Shown here: positions 16,644-26,039 of the stretch, one piece after another
Position numbering within the stretch: the stretch's first letter is position 1
Layout: every line of letters starts with the position of its first letter
Source of the DNA: CAJWPI01 sp964571215
GTDB taxonomy: Bacteria; Pseudomonadota; Gammaproteobacteria; Magnimaribacterales; Magnimaribacteraceae
Assembly (NCBI GenBank): GCA_964571215.1
Contig: CAZMZZ010000010.1
Span: forward strand, 1-39,095
Reading direction: 5' to 3'
DNA length: 39,095 nt
Notes under the pieces: generated by a model
Told to the model about the DNA's origin: nothing
Database searches by the model: none
Seen by the model: only the letters and a program-made list of their open reading frames with translations
Made by a program: the position numbers and the translations under genes

Positions 16644-16667
16644 TGCAAAAGATTTACTTTTTGTTAT

Positions 16668-18218
16668 CTAAAAAAACCAGAGAGATATACCAAGCCCAAA
16701 AATTATAGCTAGAGAGATATAGACCCTCCTTTGCTCTCTTAGGGCTTTAGCCATTAATTCAGCGTGTCTATTTTCACTATCTTGATTATATTTTTCTAGT
16801 TTGTTTAGTTGGTTTAGAGCAGATTCAGCTGTTTCAGGAAGTTTTCTTGCTTTTTCTATCCAATGTATTGCATTAGATTGTGCCCATTGAGTGATTTTTG
16901 AAGGGTCATATCTTTCTGTGATCCAATTCTGTAAAAATGGATCGGCTATTGACCAAAAGTCTAGTTTAGGAAAAAGTTGTTTTCCCAATCCTTCAATATT
17001 TATCAAAGTTTTTTGAAGAAGCATAAGAGAGGGTTGCATGTTTAAGTCAAAGCTTCTAGCAGATTCAAAAATATCCAGAAGTAGTTCTCCAAATTTTATT
17101 TTTTCTATGGGTTGTTCAAATACTGGTTCGCAAACAACTCTGATAGTTCTTTCAAGTTCTATTGGATTTGAGTTAGGATCTACCCACTTAACATCAATCA
17201 TAATATTAGCTATTTCTTTAAAGTTTCTTTGTACAACAGATAATAACATTCTGCCTATCTGAAATTGCTCCTCTTCCCTTAAAGATCCAACAATTGCATA
17301 ATCTACAGCTACATATGAAGGATTAAAAGGGTCTTCTGCGTTGACAAATATATTGCCAGGATGCATGTCAGCATGGAAAAAATTATCTATGAATACTTGT
17401 TTAAGAAAGATCTCAACTCCTCTTTCTGCAAGGAGTTGAAGATTTACTCCTTTTTTTTCAAGCTTTCTAATATTATCTATAGGTATGCCAGATATCTTCT
17501 CCATAGTTAGTACCTTTTTGGTGGTTAGTTCCAAATAAACTTTTGGAACATGAAGAAGTTTATTTTCTTTAAAATGAATCTTTGTTTGTTTCATATTTGA
17601 AGACTCTATTCTCATATCTAATTCAGAATTAATAACTGCCTCATATTCATTCACCAAATCTAGAAGTCTCAGTCTTTTGGCTTCTAAAAATTTATTTTCT
17701 ATGAATTTAGCTATTCTTTTCATCAAAGAAATATCTCTAGCTATTATCTTTTCAATACCAGGCCTAACCACCTTAACCACAACTTCTTCTTTAGACTTTC
17801 TAAGTTTTGCTTTGTGAACTTGTGCGATAGAAGCCGCGGCTATTGGTTTGTCTTCAAAAGAAGAAAAAACCTCTTCTATAGGCTTATTCAACTCATAGAC
17901 AAGAATTCTTTTAGCTTCCTCAGTTGAAAAGGGTTTTAGGTTATCTTGAAGTCTTGAGAGGCTTTTCGCTATATCTTTAGGGATAATGTCTGGTCTAGTA
18001 GACAAAAGTTGACCGAATTTTATAAATATAGGTCCAGCTTCTTCCAAAGCACCAACAAGTCTTTCTCCCCTGGGGACAGAACTAGAAAAAAATTTCCAGG
18101 GGGAAAAGAAAAAAACAAGACTCCATACTGAAGAAGAATAATCTTTTACTAACAAATCAATTCTTGCTTTCAAAAAAATGTTAATAATCCCAAATAATCG
18201 AATAATATCTTTAAACAT
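16668..18218 (-). CDS. ubiB: Ubiquinone biosynthesis regulatory protein kinase-like UbiB
   Basis: This is a 516-residue atypical kinase/ATPase of the ABC1/ADCK/UbiB family needed for ubiquinone synthesis. Features: the KxGQ motif in FIKFGQLLSTRPDIIP (about residues 67-82), the alanine-rich loop AAASIAQVHKAKL, the catalytic-loop HADMHPGNIFV, VDYAIVGSL in place of a canonical DFG, and a C-terminal membrane helix ending in GLGISLWFF. E. coli UbiB has DCGIVG at the DFG position, so the variation fits the family. It directly follows ubiE, with three bases between. Confidence 0.95.
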   Translation of the reverse strand: MFKDIIRLFGIINIFLKARIDLLVKDYSSSVWSLVFFFSPWKFFSSSVPRGERLVGALEEAGPIFIKFGQLLSTRPDIIPKDIAKSLSRLQDNLKPFSTEEAKRILVYELNKPIEEVFSSFEDKPIAAASIAQVHKAKLRKSKEEVVVKVVRPGIEKIIARDISLMKRIAKFIENKFLEAKRLRLLDLVNEYEAVINSELDMRIESSNMKQTKIHFKENKLLHVPKVYLELTTKKVLTMEKISGIPIDNIRKLEKKGVNLQLLAERGVEIFLKQVFIDNFFHADMHPGNIFVNAEDPFNPSYVAVDYAIVGSLREEEQFQIGRMLLSVVQRNFKEIANIMIDVKWVDPNSNPIELERTIRVVCEPVFEQPIEKIKFGELLLDIFESARSFDLNMQPSLMLLQKTLINIEGLGKQLFPKLDFWSIADPFLQNWITERYDPSKITQWAQSNAIHWIEKARKLPETAESALNQLNKLEKYNQDSENRHAELMAKALREQRRVYISLAIIFGLGISLWFF

Positions 18219-18221
18219 TTC

Positions 18222-18980
18222 TTATTTGGGTTTAATTCCCTTGTGAATGGCCACTATTCCATTGCTTAAATTTTCATATTGACATGAAGTATAGCCAGAA
18301 TCTTCCATAAGCTTTAATAATTCTTCTTGATTGGGATGCATTCTTATTGATTCAGCCAAGTACCTATAACTTTCTTCAGAATTTGCTACGATTTCTCCAA
18401 GCTTAGGCAGAACCTCATAAGAATAAAGATCATATAGTTCCCTAATATAGTCATTGGTTGGTTTGGAAAACTCCAAGATAACAAATTCTCCGCCTGGTTT
18501 TAAGCAACGCAAAACCGATTCCAAAGATTTTTTTTTGTTGCTGAGATTTCTTAAGCCAAAAGCAATAGAAATAACATCAAAGCTATTTTCTTTAAAAGGT
18601 AATTCCTCTGCGTCTAACAAGACAGAGATAACATTATTAATGCCTTCATCTATAAGGTTATCTCTTCCTATCTCAAGCATTTTCTTATTAATATCTGAGA
18701 GGATAATCAACCCGCCTTTATCAATCTTTGAAGACATGAGTTTTACCACATCCCCTGTCCCTCCAGCTAAATCTAAAACTTTATAGTTCGGTCGTAATTT
18801 ACAGCTATTAACGGCTGCTCTTTTCCAAAGCCTATGAACCCCCAAAGATAAAATATCATTCATTAGGTCGTAATCTGCTGAAACGGTATCAAAAACTTCC
18901 TCCACCATTTTCTTTTTGCTTCTTTCATCTACCTGATGGAAGCCAAAAAAGGAATCTTTCGTTTTCGTTTCTTTTGTCAT
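18222..18980 (-). CDS. ubiE: Ubiquinone/menaquinone C-methyltransferase UbiE
   Basis: This 252-residue SAM-dependent methyltransferase adds the ring C-methyl in ubiquinone (and menaquinone) synthesis. The N-terminal FFGFHQVDERSKKKMVEEVF and YDLMNDILSLGVHRLWKR are diagnostic. The SAM-binding motif I is VLDLAGGTGDVV (about residues 68-79), with ISIAFGLRNL and GGEFVILEFSKP downstream. Length matches E. coli UbiE (251). The ubiJ gene that normally separates ubiE and ubiB is absent: the genes are three bases apart. The upstream neighbour on the same strand is a lipoprotein gene, 15 bases away. Confidence 0.96.
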   Translation of the reverse strand: MTKETKTKDSFFGFHQVDERSKKKMVEEVFDTVSADYDLMNDILSLGVHRLWKRAAVNSCKLRPNYKVLDLAGGTGDVVKLMSSKIDKGGLIILSDINKKMLEIGRDNLIDEGINNVISVLLDAEELPFKENSFDVISIAFGLRNLSNKKKSLESVLRCLKPGGEFVILEFSKPTNDYIRELYDLYSYEVLPKLGEIVANSEESYRYLAESIRMHPNQEELLKLMEDSGYTSCQYENLSNGIVAIHKGIKPK

Positions 18981-18995
18981 TTTGAAGGAGTATTC

Positions 18996-19835
18996 TTAAG
19001 AATCTATAATTTTCTCTATTAGATAAATATAATAGTCGATCCTTTTTTGGTATTTCTTAACCTGATCTTTATCTAGAGAAGAGAGTATATCAACGATCAT
19101 TTGAAAGAAGATTAAACGATTTTTCTCATCCTTTATTTTATAATCTTCACCACCCATTCTTTCAACACCCTGTAGGTACTTCGTTAAACTTTCATCGAAT
19201 TCTTCTTTTTTTCTATTTCTAAGAATTTCTATAAGACCTTTATTCCAGCTTCTTTGAGCCAAGATAGATTCCTTCCTGATATCTTCTATTGAATGAGAGA
19301 ACCCTTTAATAATTCCTTTCTGATTATTATTTAATCTTATTCCTAGCCTTTTAAATCCTGAACTGGAGTTTTTGATAATATCTTCTTTAAAAGTTTCTTT
19401 ATCAGCCCTTTGAATAATCTTTTCTCTTTTTACCAAGATCATTTCAAAGTGTTTTTCGATTTGATCAACCTGCTTCTCATTAAGATTTCTAGAAAAAATA
19501 ATCATATGTGGAATAAAGAAATTATTGCTAGATCTAAAAAGTACAGAGCCCCTAGAATAAAGATCTTCTAATTCCTGTTGAGAAATGTTTTTGTTTAATC
19601 CCCTAATATCCTTTAGAAGCTTTACATACTTAGGAAGCTCGTTTTCAAAATGCCAGATTTTATATTCTTTAGTAGTATTCCTAATTGAATCCTTTTGTTT
19701 ATCGGAGAAATCAGCATAATCAAAAAAGTAATTGTTCAAATAAGAATCTAATCGATTGATGTACCACCATTCTCCAATAACAGAGCAAGAGGCAGTTAGG
19801 ACCAACAACATTACTAAGAAAATTTTTTTAAACAT
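18996..19835 (-). CDS. DUF6279-like lipoprotein
   Basis: This is a 279-residue predicted lipoprotein: a hydrophobic signal MFKKIFLVMLLVLTASC with lipobox LTASC and lipidated C17. The segment after it (WWYINRLDSYLNNYFFDYADFSDKQ, then WHFENELPKYVKLLKDI) follows the DUF6279 pattern in which a Tyr/Trp-rich stretch and a helix with ELPxY recur. The rest is charged and helical. No catalytic motif is visible and the function is unknown. It leads the ubiE-ubiB-hisE-tatABC block, which does not by itself reveal its role. The divergent gene upstream is orn. Confidence 0.75.
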   Translation of the reverse strand: MFKKIFLVMLLVLTASCSVIGEWWYINRLDSYLNNYFFDYADFSDKQKDSIRNTTKEYKIWHFENELPKYVKLLKDIRGLNKNISQQELEDLYSRGSVLFRSSNNFFIPHMIIFSRNLNEKQVDQIEKHFEMILVKREKIIQRADKETFKEDIIKNSSSGFKRLGIRLNNNQKGIIKGFSHSIEDIRKESILAQRSWNKGLIEILRNRKKEEFDESLTKYLQGVERMGGEDYKIKDEKNRLIFFQMIVDILSSLDKDQVKKYQKRIDYYIYLIEKIIDS

Positions 19836-19871
19836 AGAAATAAATTTTTTATAACAATATTTACAGGGTAT

Positions 19872-19877
19872 TATACT
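19872..19877 (+). promoter_or_regulatory. Possible -10 box (TATACT) for orn
   Basis: TATACT within TATTATACT lies 19 bases before the orn ATG, in the 61-base divergent gap with the DUF6279-like gene. The -35 region is AT-rich without a clear match. Confidence 0.35.
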
Positions 19878-19896
19878 TTCCAGATGGATTTCTCAA

Positions 19897-20460
19897 ATGT
19901 CAGATGTTGATAACCACCCAAAACTAGTATGGCTAGACCTCGAAATGACAGGTTTGGATCCAGATTCAGAAAGAATAATAGAAATAGCAACAATTGTTAC
20001 GGATTTCGAATTAGATGAAGTCATAGAAGGGCCCAACCTAGTAATAAAACAACCAGATGAATTTATAAAAAATATGGATGAGTGGAATCTAAACCATCAC
20101 TCTGAGTCTGGTTTAATGGAAGCTGTAAGGGCTACAAAAGTAACATCAGAATTAGCTGAAAGAGAGACTCTAGAGTTCTTGAAGCAGCATACTTTAAAAG
20201 GGAAATCACCTTTATGTGGAAATTCTATACATCATGATAGAAGGTTTCTAAGTAGGTATATGCCGGACTTGGGAGCCTTTTTTCATTACAGGAATATAGA
20301 TGTGAGTTCCATTAAAGAACTAGTTAAGAGGTGGTATCCAGAATTAGTTAAGTATACTAAGAAAGAGGCTTCGCATAGAGCGCTCTCAGATATAAAAGAA
20401 TCTATAGAGGAGCTTAGGTTTTATAAAGAGAATTTATTTAAACAAAAGAAGCTGCCTTAA
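19897..20460 (+). CDS. orn: Oligoribonuclease
   Basis: This 187-residue DEDD-family 3'-5' exonuclease degrades two- to five-nucleotide RNAs, including pGpG, and is usually essential. Visible exonuclease motifs are WLDLEMTGLD (Exo I, D and E), NSIHHDRRFL (Exo II aspartate) and HRALSDIKESI (Exo III, His and Asp). YRNIDVSSIKEL matches the family. Length is typical (about 180). It is convergent with the DUF1820 gene, overlapping it by four bases. Confidence 0.96.
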   Translation: MSDVDNHPKLVWLDLEMTGLDPDSERIIEIATIVTDFELDEVIEGPNLVIKQPDEFIKNMDEWNLNHHSESGLMEAVRATKVTSELAERETLEFLKQHTLKGKSPLCGNSIHHDRRFLSRYMPDLGAFFHYRNIDVSSIKELVKRWYPELVKYTKKEASHRALSDIKESIEELRFYKENLFKQKKLP

Positions 20461-20795
20461 TCTTTTTTGGGTGGAATCTCTTTGTCTAAAATAGGAGTTG
20501 GCATCGCCATTACATTATTTCCTTTACTTTTTTTTATCTTTGCATTCCCTCTTTTTTCAACTTCATCTATTCTCAGAATTGCATTAATAGGTATATAGCT
20601 TCTATTAACTCCTTTAAACTCAGATTTAAGCTTATCTTCACTTGGATCAACAACTATTTGAGATCCTTGGTCAAACATATAGCCTTCTATTTCTATAAAT
20701 CCATACATGTCACTCTGATATATGCTTTCAGCATATATCTCATAAACTTCTCCCATTTGAATAAATACAATTTTGTAGATTCCTTTTTTTGGCAT
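20457..20795 (-). CDS. DUF1820 family protein
   Basis: This 112-residue conserved protein matches DUF1820. The diagnostic segments are YKIVFIQMGEVYEIYAE, SDMYGFIEIE, VVDPSEDKLKSEFKGV and RSYIPINAILRIDEVEKRG. The family is common in gammaproteobacteria and has no established function. The last 30 residues are Lys/Pro-rich and probably disordered. An AAGGGG Shine-Dalgarno precedes the ATG, and a TATAAT reads on this strand at 20830-20835. It is divergent from miaB across 48 bases. Confidence 0.85.
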   Translation of the reverse strand: MPKKGIYKIVFIQMGEVYEIYAESIYQSDMYGFIEIEGYMFDQGSQIVVDPSEDKLKSEFKGVNRSYIPINAILRIDEVEKRGNAKIKKSKGNNVMAMPTPILDKEIPPKKD

Positions 20796-20843
20796 TACAA
20801 TCCAACCCCTTTTAAAATATGATTAAAGAATTATAAGGAATAT

Positions 20844-22178
20844 ATGGGCAAAAAGTTATACATCAAGACCCACGGCTGTCAAATGAATGAATATGATTCA
20901 AAGGCAGTTGAAGATTTATTGAATTCGACTCACGGTTATAAAAGAACTAACAGCCCAGAGCGAGCAGATCTAATACTCTTAAATACTTGTTCAATTAGAG
21001 AAAAAGCAGAAGAAAAGGTATTTCATGAACTTGGTAGGTGGAAGGAATTAAAAGAGCACAACCCAGAATTAAAAATAGGCGTAGGAGGCTGTGTGGCTAG
21101 TCAAGAGGGAGAAAATATTAAGAAGAGAGCTCCGCATGTAGATCTTGTCTTCGGCCCGCAAACAATTCATAAAGTTCCTTTATTATTAGATTCTTCTAAA
21201 CAAAGCTCTTTAGCTATAGATATCTCCTTCCCCAAGACTGAAAAGTTCAATGAGATTCCAAAGAAAAATGATTTCTCTGCTTCTTCTTTTGTTTCTATTA
21301 TGGAAGGATGTAATAAATATTGTTCTTTCTGTGTTGTGCCACACACAAGAGGTCATGAAATTAGCAGGCCCTCTAAAGATATACTTGAAGAAATAAAACA
21401 TTTAGCAAAAAAAGGAACTAGAGAGATTGTGTTTCTAGGACAAAACGTTAATGCTTATAAAGACTCTGAGTCTTTAGAGAGTAAGAAAAAGGGTATGGGC
21501 TTAGCAAACCTTATTAGAAAATCGGCTGAGGTTAAAAATATAGATAGAATTAGGTTCATTACTTCACACCCATTTGAATTTGGTGAAGAGCTGATAAATG
21601 TTTACAAAGATGTACCAGAGTTGGTTAGTCATGTACACCTTCCCTTACAAAGTGGTTCGGACAAAATTCTTAAATTAATGCGAAGGAGATACTCTATTAA
21701 GAGTTACATAGGAATTATAGAGAAACTAAAGAAAATTAGACCCACAATAAGTATATCTTCTGATTTTATAGTGGGCTTTCCGGGAGAAACCAAGAAAGAT
21801 TTTGAAGCTACTCTTGGTGTAGTTGATGAAGTAGGTTTCGATGAATCCTTTAGTTTTATTTATAGTCCAAGACCCAATACCTCAGCTAAAGAAATGGAGG
21901 ACACGGTTACTTATGAAGAAAAAAAATCTCGTTTGTATAAGCTTCAAGAAAAACTGACAAATAATGCTCAAAAAATAAGCAGGAGAATGGTAGGAGGCGT
22001 GGAAAGATGTTTAGTTACTGATGTTTCTAAGAAAGACCCTTCTGAGCTTCAATCGAGAACAGAGAATAACAGGGTGGTAAACTTTGGTGATTCTAAAGAC
22101 TCCTTAATTGGCAAGTTTGTAGATTTAGAAATTGTAGATTCTAGACCTAACTCTCTTAGGGGCATATTGGTTTTGTAA
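20844..22178 (+). CDS. miaB: tRNA-2-methylthio-N6-dimethylallyladenosine synthase MiaB
   Basis: This 444-residue radical-SAM methylthiotransferase modifies i6A37 of tRNAs reading UNN codons. It has the three-domain layout of the family: an N-terminal domain whose C12, C49 and C83 hold one Fe-S cluster, a radical SAM core with C156-N-K-Y-C160-S-F-C163, and a C-terminal TRAM domain from about residue 375. GCQMNEYDS and FLGQNVNAY are characteristic of MiaB rather than RimO. It leads the miaB-ybeZ-ybeY-corC-lnt set, and ybeZ begins ten bases after its stop. Confidence 0.97.
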   Translation: MGKKLYIKTHGCQMNEYDSKAVEDLLNSTHGYKRTNSPERADLILLNTCSIREKAEEKVFHELGRWKELKEHNPELKIGVGGCVASQEGENIKKRAPHVDLVFGPQTIHKVPLLLDSSKQSSLAIDISFPKTEKFNEIPKKNDFSASSFVSIMEGCNKYCSFCVVPHTRGHEISRPSKDILEEIKHLAKKGTREIVFLGQNVNAYKDSESLESKKKGMGLANLIRKSAEVKNIDRIRFITSHPFEFGEELINVYKDVPELVSHVHLPLQSGSDKILKLMRRRYSIKSYIGIIEKLKKIRPTISISSDFIVGFPGETKKDFEATLGVVDEVGFDESFSFIYSPRPNTSAKEMEDTVTYEEKKSRLYKLQEKLTNNAQKISRRMVGGVERCLVTDVSKKDPSELQSRTENNRVVNFGDSKDSLIGKFVDLEIVDSRPNSLRGILVL

Positions 22179-22188
22179 CAGAGGGGTT

Positions 22189-23160
22189 ATGCAGAGAGAA
22201 ATAAAATTTCAAATACTACCAGCTGACAAAACAAGACTAGGTTTGCTTTGCGGTCCAATCAATTCAACCTTAAAACAAATTGAAGAAACACTAGATATAA
22301 AGATAAACAACAGGGGGAATAGCTTTAAACTAAAAGGGTCAACGCAAGATATTAACACCGGCAAGTCAGTTTTAGAAAACTTATACAATAAGTCCATAGA
22401 TGGTAAAGATATTTCTCCAAATGAAGTCCAGTTATTTTTAAGTGAAGCTATTAACGGTACAAACAATTCTCAAAAAACTAAAGAAAAAGAAGAATCAAAG
22501 AAAGTAATAAAAACTCCAAAAATTTCTGTTTACTCGAAAGGCGAGAACCAAAGGCTATATTTAGAAACTATTAGGGAAAAAGATTTAACTTTTGCAATAG
22601 GACCTGCAGGCACTGGCAAGACATACTTAGCTGTAGCATCTGCTGTTCAAAGACTGGTAACAGGAAAGATTGAAAGAATTTTACTCGTTAGACCCGCCGT
22701 AGAGGCAGGTGAAAAATTAGGTTTCTTACCGGGTGATTTGCATGAAAAGGTTAATCCTTATCTAAGACCTCTTTATGATGCTTTGTTTGAAATGCTTGGC
22801 TATAAAGAAGCTAGCAGACTTATAGATAAAAAGGCTATAGAGGTAGTTCCTTTGGCTTTCATGAGGGGCAGAACATTGAATAATTCTTTTATTATCTTAG
22901 ATGAAGGACAAAATACTACACAAAAGCAGATGAAAATGTTTTTAACTAGATTTGGTTTTGGATCTACTGTGGTGGTTACAGGTGACATAACTCAAATTGA
23001 CCTACCTAGGGATACAACTTCTGGTTTAATGCATTCATTAGAAGTATTAAAGGGTATTAAGGGTGTTGGTTTAGTTAATTTTGAAAACTCTGATGTAGTA
23101 AGGCATGGACTTGTTAAACAAATAGTTGAGGCCTACGAAAAGTACGGAAAAAGTGAGTGA
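22189..23160 (+). CDS. ybeZ: PhoH-like ATPase YbeZ (PhoL)
   Basis: This 323-residue PhoH-family ATPase is a partner of YbeY in RNA metabolism. An N-terminal region of about 115 residues includes a KH-like stretch and a low-complexity Lys/Glu linker. The ATPase domain follows: Walker A GPAGTGKT at 138-145, LLVRPAVEAGEKLGFLPGD, the Walker B region FIILDEGQNTT, and VTGDITQIDLP. GAGGGG acts as ribosome binding site. The gene sits between miaB and ybeY as in E. coli, and its end overlaps ybeY. Confidence 0.95.
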   Translation: MQREIKFQILPADKTRLGLLCGPINSTLKQIEETLDIKINNRGNSFKLKGSTQDINTGKSVLENLYNKSIDGKDISPNEVQLFLSEAINGTNNSQKTKEKEESKKVIKTPKISVYSKGENQRLYLETIREKDLTFAIGPAGTGKTYLAVASAVQRLVTGKIERILLVRPAVEAGEKLGFLPGDLHEKVNPYLRPLYDALFEMLGYKEASRLIDKKAIEVVPLAFMRGRTLNNSFIILDEGQNTTQKQMKMFLTRFGFGSTVVVTGDITQIDLPRDTTSGLMHSLEVLKGIKGVGLVNFENSDVVRHGLVKQIVEAYEKYGKSE

Positions 23161-23611
23161 ACAAAAAAAGTTATTCCTAGATACCGAAGAAAAGCAGATA
23201 GCCTTAATAGACGAGTTGACTATGAGTTCTTGGCTTTTAGTTCTAGAGAAATATATCGAACCTTTAAATGATAGTTATTCGATATCTGTTAAGTTTGTAT
23301 CTTCTAACACAATGAAAAAGTTAAATAATCAATTTTTAAAGAAAAATGCACCCACTAATGTTCTGGCCTTTCCCTTAAATTCAGATAATGACCCTTTTCA
23401 TTCTTTGGGAGATATAGCTATATGTTCAGAATTAGTTAAAAAAGAAGCTAAAGCTCAAGATAAGCGGGTTGAAGATCATTTAGCCCACCTATTCATTCAC
23501 GGGGTTTTACATTTATTAGGTTACAGACACAGTTCAAAGAGTGACTCTAAGAGAATGGAAATTATGGAAATAAAGATATTAAGTGAGCTGGGAATTGGCA
23601 ATCCCTACTGA
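23153..23611 (+). CDS. ybeY: Endoribonuclease / rRNA maturation factor YbeY
   Basis: This is the single-strand-specific metallo-RNase used in 16S rRNA 3'-end maturation and ribosome quality control. The zinc motif is in LFIHGVLHLLGYRHSSKSDS (family HGxLHLxGYDH, with Asp changed to Arg before the last His). NVLAFPL and SLGDIAIC precede it. I chose the GTG at 23153, which overlaps the ybeZ stop by eight bases, giving about 152 residues. The frame extends to a TTG at 23126, giving 161. Neither has a strong Shine-Dalgarno, so the start is uncertain; the product is not. Confidence 0.93.
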   Translation: MSEQKKLFLDTEEKQIALIDELTMSSWLLVLEKYIEPLNDSYSISVKFVSSNTMKKLNNQFLKKNAPTNVLAFPLNSDNDPFHSLGDIAICSELVKKEAKAQDKRVEDHLAHLFIHGVLHLLGYRHSSKSDSKRMEIMEIKILSELGIGNPY

Positions 23612-23652
23612 AATTATTTAATATTTGAATATGTTTATTAATAAAGGAGAGT

Positions 23653-24516
23653 ATGAATACTGAACCTCCAAGTACTTCGGCCGAGTCAGGCAGGCTTGGC
23701 ATAAGAAAAAAGATTAAAGAAGAAATTAGAAGAATCTACAGATATTTTTCTTACAAACCACAAAACAAGCAAGAAGTAGCAGGAACTATAAGAGAATCTG
23801 AAGAAAGTGGTATTTTAGAGAAAGGAACAGTGAGCATGATTGAAGGTGCTCTAAAAGTTTCTACAGCCCAAGTCCGAGATATTATGATTCCTAAAACACA
23901 AATGGTTTGTGTAGACACCTCTGAAAATCCAGAGGACTTTCTACCCAGGATTATTGATGCCCATCATTCTAGATTTCCAGTAATAAACTCTGAAACTAAT
24001 AAAGTAGACGGGATTCTTTTAGCAAAAGACCTACTTCCATTTAATTCTAAAAAGGATTTTAAGCTTTCTTCAATTATCAGGCCTCCGGTACTAGTTCCTG
24101 AAGGAAAAAAACTAAATATCCTCTTAGATGAATTAAGGATAAACCGTAATCATATGGCTATTGTTTTAGATGAATACGGGAGTGTGTCTGGTCTTATTAC
24201 TATAGAAGATGTATTGGAAGAAATAGTAGGCGAGATAGAAGATGAATATGATATTGACCAAGAAGAATATATTAAACAACTTAGTGACACCGAATATCTG
24301 GTTTCAGGTTTAACTCCCATAGAAAAGTTTAACGAAAGATTTGAAACTTCTTTTAGTGAAGAAGAATTTGATACGTTGGGTGGAATAATGCTTCAAAATT
24401 TTTCTACTTTTCCTAAGTTAAATGACTCAATAGTAATAGATGGTCTAAGGTTTGTAATTTTTGCCTTACAGGAAAAAAGAATATCCAGTATAAAAGTTAC
24501 AAGAACGTCAAGTTAA
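23653..24516 (+). CDS. corC: CorC/YbeX-type CBS-domain protein
   Basis: This 287-residue cytoplasmic protein of the CorC/HlyC family has about 60 N-terminal residues, then a tandem CBS pair (from VRDIMIPKTQMVCVD to LITIEDVLEEIVGEIEDEYD) and a C-terminal CorC_HlyC domain from about residue 210. It has been linked to Mg/Co efflux and, through its neighbours, to ribosome metabolism. There is no membrane domain, as in YbeX. AAAGGAGA precedes the ATG. It lies 41 bases after ybeY and 41 before lnt, in the conserved order. Confidence 0.94.
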   Translation: MNTEPPSTSAESGRLGIRKKIKEEIRRIYRYFSYKPQNKQEVAGTIRESEESGILEKGTVSMIEGALKVSTAQVRDIMIPKTQMVCVDTSENPEDFLPRIIDAHHSRFPVINSETNKVDGILLAKDLLPFNSKKDFKLSSIIRPPVLVPEGKKLNILLDELRINRNHMAIVLDEYGSVSGLITIEDVLEEIVGEIEDEYDIDQEEYIKQLSDTEYLVSGLTPIEKFNERFETSFSEEEFDTLGGIMLQNFSTFPKLNDSIVIDGLRFVIFALQEKRISSIKVTRTSS

Positions 24517-24557
24517 CTTCACTTAGATTGCTATTAAAATTAAAGTAAGTAAAGAAG

Positions 24558-26039
24558 GTGAAGACTTTATTCTTATCAATGTTTGCTGGCGCACTTTACC
24601 CACTGGGATTTGCCCCCTTTGACTTGTGGCCTATAACGGTTTTTTCTTTATTTTTACTATTAAAGTTATTAAAAGAATCTTATAAAAAGAATGCCTTTAA
24701 TATAGGATTAAGCTATGGAATAGGGTTGGGGTTAGCGGGGCTCTCTTGGCTGTATGTAAGTATTCACTACTATGGAAATATAGGTATATTAGCCTCTATC
24801 TTACTAACACTCTTATTTATATTTATATTTGCTTTATTTTATGGACTGGTGACAATTTTATTTAAATTACTGAAAGTTGAAAGAGACATAGACTGTTTAC
24901 TAATTTTTCCTTCTGTCTGGGTTTTGGTTGAAATTATAAGAAGTAATATTTTTACAGGATTCCCATGGTTACTACTAGGCACCTCCTTGGGGACTTCTTT
25001 CTTAGATGGATGGACTCCTATCTTAGGAGTATATGGAAACTCATTTATATTAGTTTTGATATCTTCATTGGTTTATCTGTCTATAGAAAAAATAAACACT
25101 AATAAATCTCTAAAGATATCTTTGCTAATCTTCCTAATAATATCAATTTCAAGTCTAGGACTAAAACAGATAAATTGGACTCAGAAAACAGGAGAAATTT
25201 TAGTTTCTATACATCAGCCTAATTTAGAAATATCAGAAAAATGGAGCTTTAAAGGGGTCAATGCTACTAAGAAATTAATAGAGAAATCAATTGCAGACTC
25301 TGATGAATCAGAATATATATTTTTTCCTGAAACGGCAATTATTCAGACTGAAGATGATATTTCTGAGTGGTTAGAAAAGATAGATGCTCAAGCTAAGCAA
25401 AAGGGAGTAACTTTAATAACCGGCATTACAGGAAAAAACGAAAAGGATAAGTTTACTAACAGAATTCAGGCATTTGGTTCTTCATATGGCTTTTATGATA
25501 AAAAGAGGTTAGTTCCTTTTGGGGAATATATCCCTTTGATTGATTATTTTGGTAATTTATTAAATATATTGGGCCTAGATCATTTTAATGATGTAGGAAC
25601 AGCACCTGGAAATGGAATAAATTCAATGGTTACTAAGAAAATAAGTATTTCTCCCTCAGTTTGTTATGAAATAGCTTTTAATGGTCTTATAAAGGATCTT
25701 ACAAAGAGTTCCAATCTACTTCTTACTATAAGCAATGATACCTGGTATAGAAATTCAATTGGTCCTGCACAACATTTAGAAATTGCTCAAAATAGGGCCA
25801 TAGAGCATCAAATTCCTTTGATAAGGTCAACAAATAGCGGTTTAAGTGCAATAATAGACAAGAATGGGAGAATAATAAATATGTTAGGTTACTTTGATAA
25901 AAAGAAAGTTATCAAACAAAACATAAATATATCCGAAGGATCAACTCCATTCAATTTATATGGAAATCTTCCGTTATACCTTATAATATCAGTGATATTT
26001 ATTATAATTTTATATAATAAAAGAACATATGTTCAATAA
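24558..26039 (+). CDS. lnt: Apolipoprotein N-acyltransferase
   Basis: This 493-residue inner-membrane enzyme adds the third acyl chain to lipoproteins in the periplasm. The N-terminal 200 residues hold about six membrane helices with GFAPFDLWP and GFPWLLLGTSLG. The nitrilase domain carries the catalytic triad: E258 (FFPETAII), K315 (YDKKRLVPFGEYIP) and C369 (SVCYEIAF). A further membrane helix ends the protein. The start is GTG with AAGAAGG just upstream. The window encodes at least two predicted substrates, the LptM and L,D-transpeptidase lipoproteins. It overlaps the next gene by 11 bases. Confidence 0.96.
   Translation: MKTLFLSMFAGALYPLGFAPFDLWPITVFSLFLLLKLLKESYKKNAFNIGLSYGIGLGLAGLSWLYVSIHYYGNIGILASILLTLLFIFIFALFYGLVTILFKLLKVERDIDCLLIFPSVWVLVEIIRSNIFTGFPWLLLGTSLGTSFLDGWTPILGVYGNSFILVLISSLVYLSIEKINTNKSLKISLLIFLIISISSLGLKQINWTQKTGEILVSIHQPNLEISEKWSFKGVNATKKLIEKSIADSDESEYIFFPETAIIQTEDDISEWLEKIDAQAKQKGVTLITGITGKNEKDKFTNRIQAFGSSYGFYDKKRLVPFGEYIPLIDYFGNLLNILGLDHFNDVGTAPGNGINSMVTKKISISPSVCYEIAFNGLIKDLTKSSNLLLTISNDTWYRNSIGPAQHLEIAQNRAIEHQIPLIRSTNSGLSAIIDKNGRIINMLGYFDKKKVIKQNINISEGSTPFNLYGNLPLYLIISVIFIIILYNKRTYVQ

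Noticed and set aside
18992..19003. 12-bp palindrome ATTCTTAAGAAT at the end of the DUF6279-like gene, as an operator
   Set aside because: AT-rich palindromes of this size are expected by chance here, and it overlaps a stop codon inside an operon.
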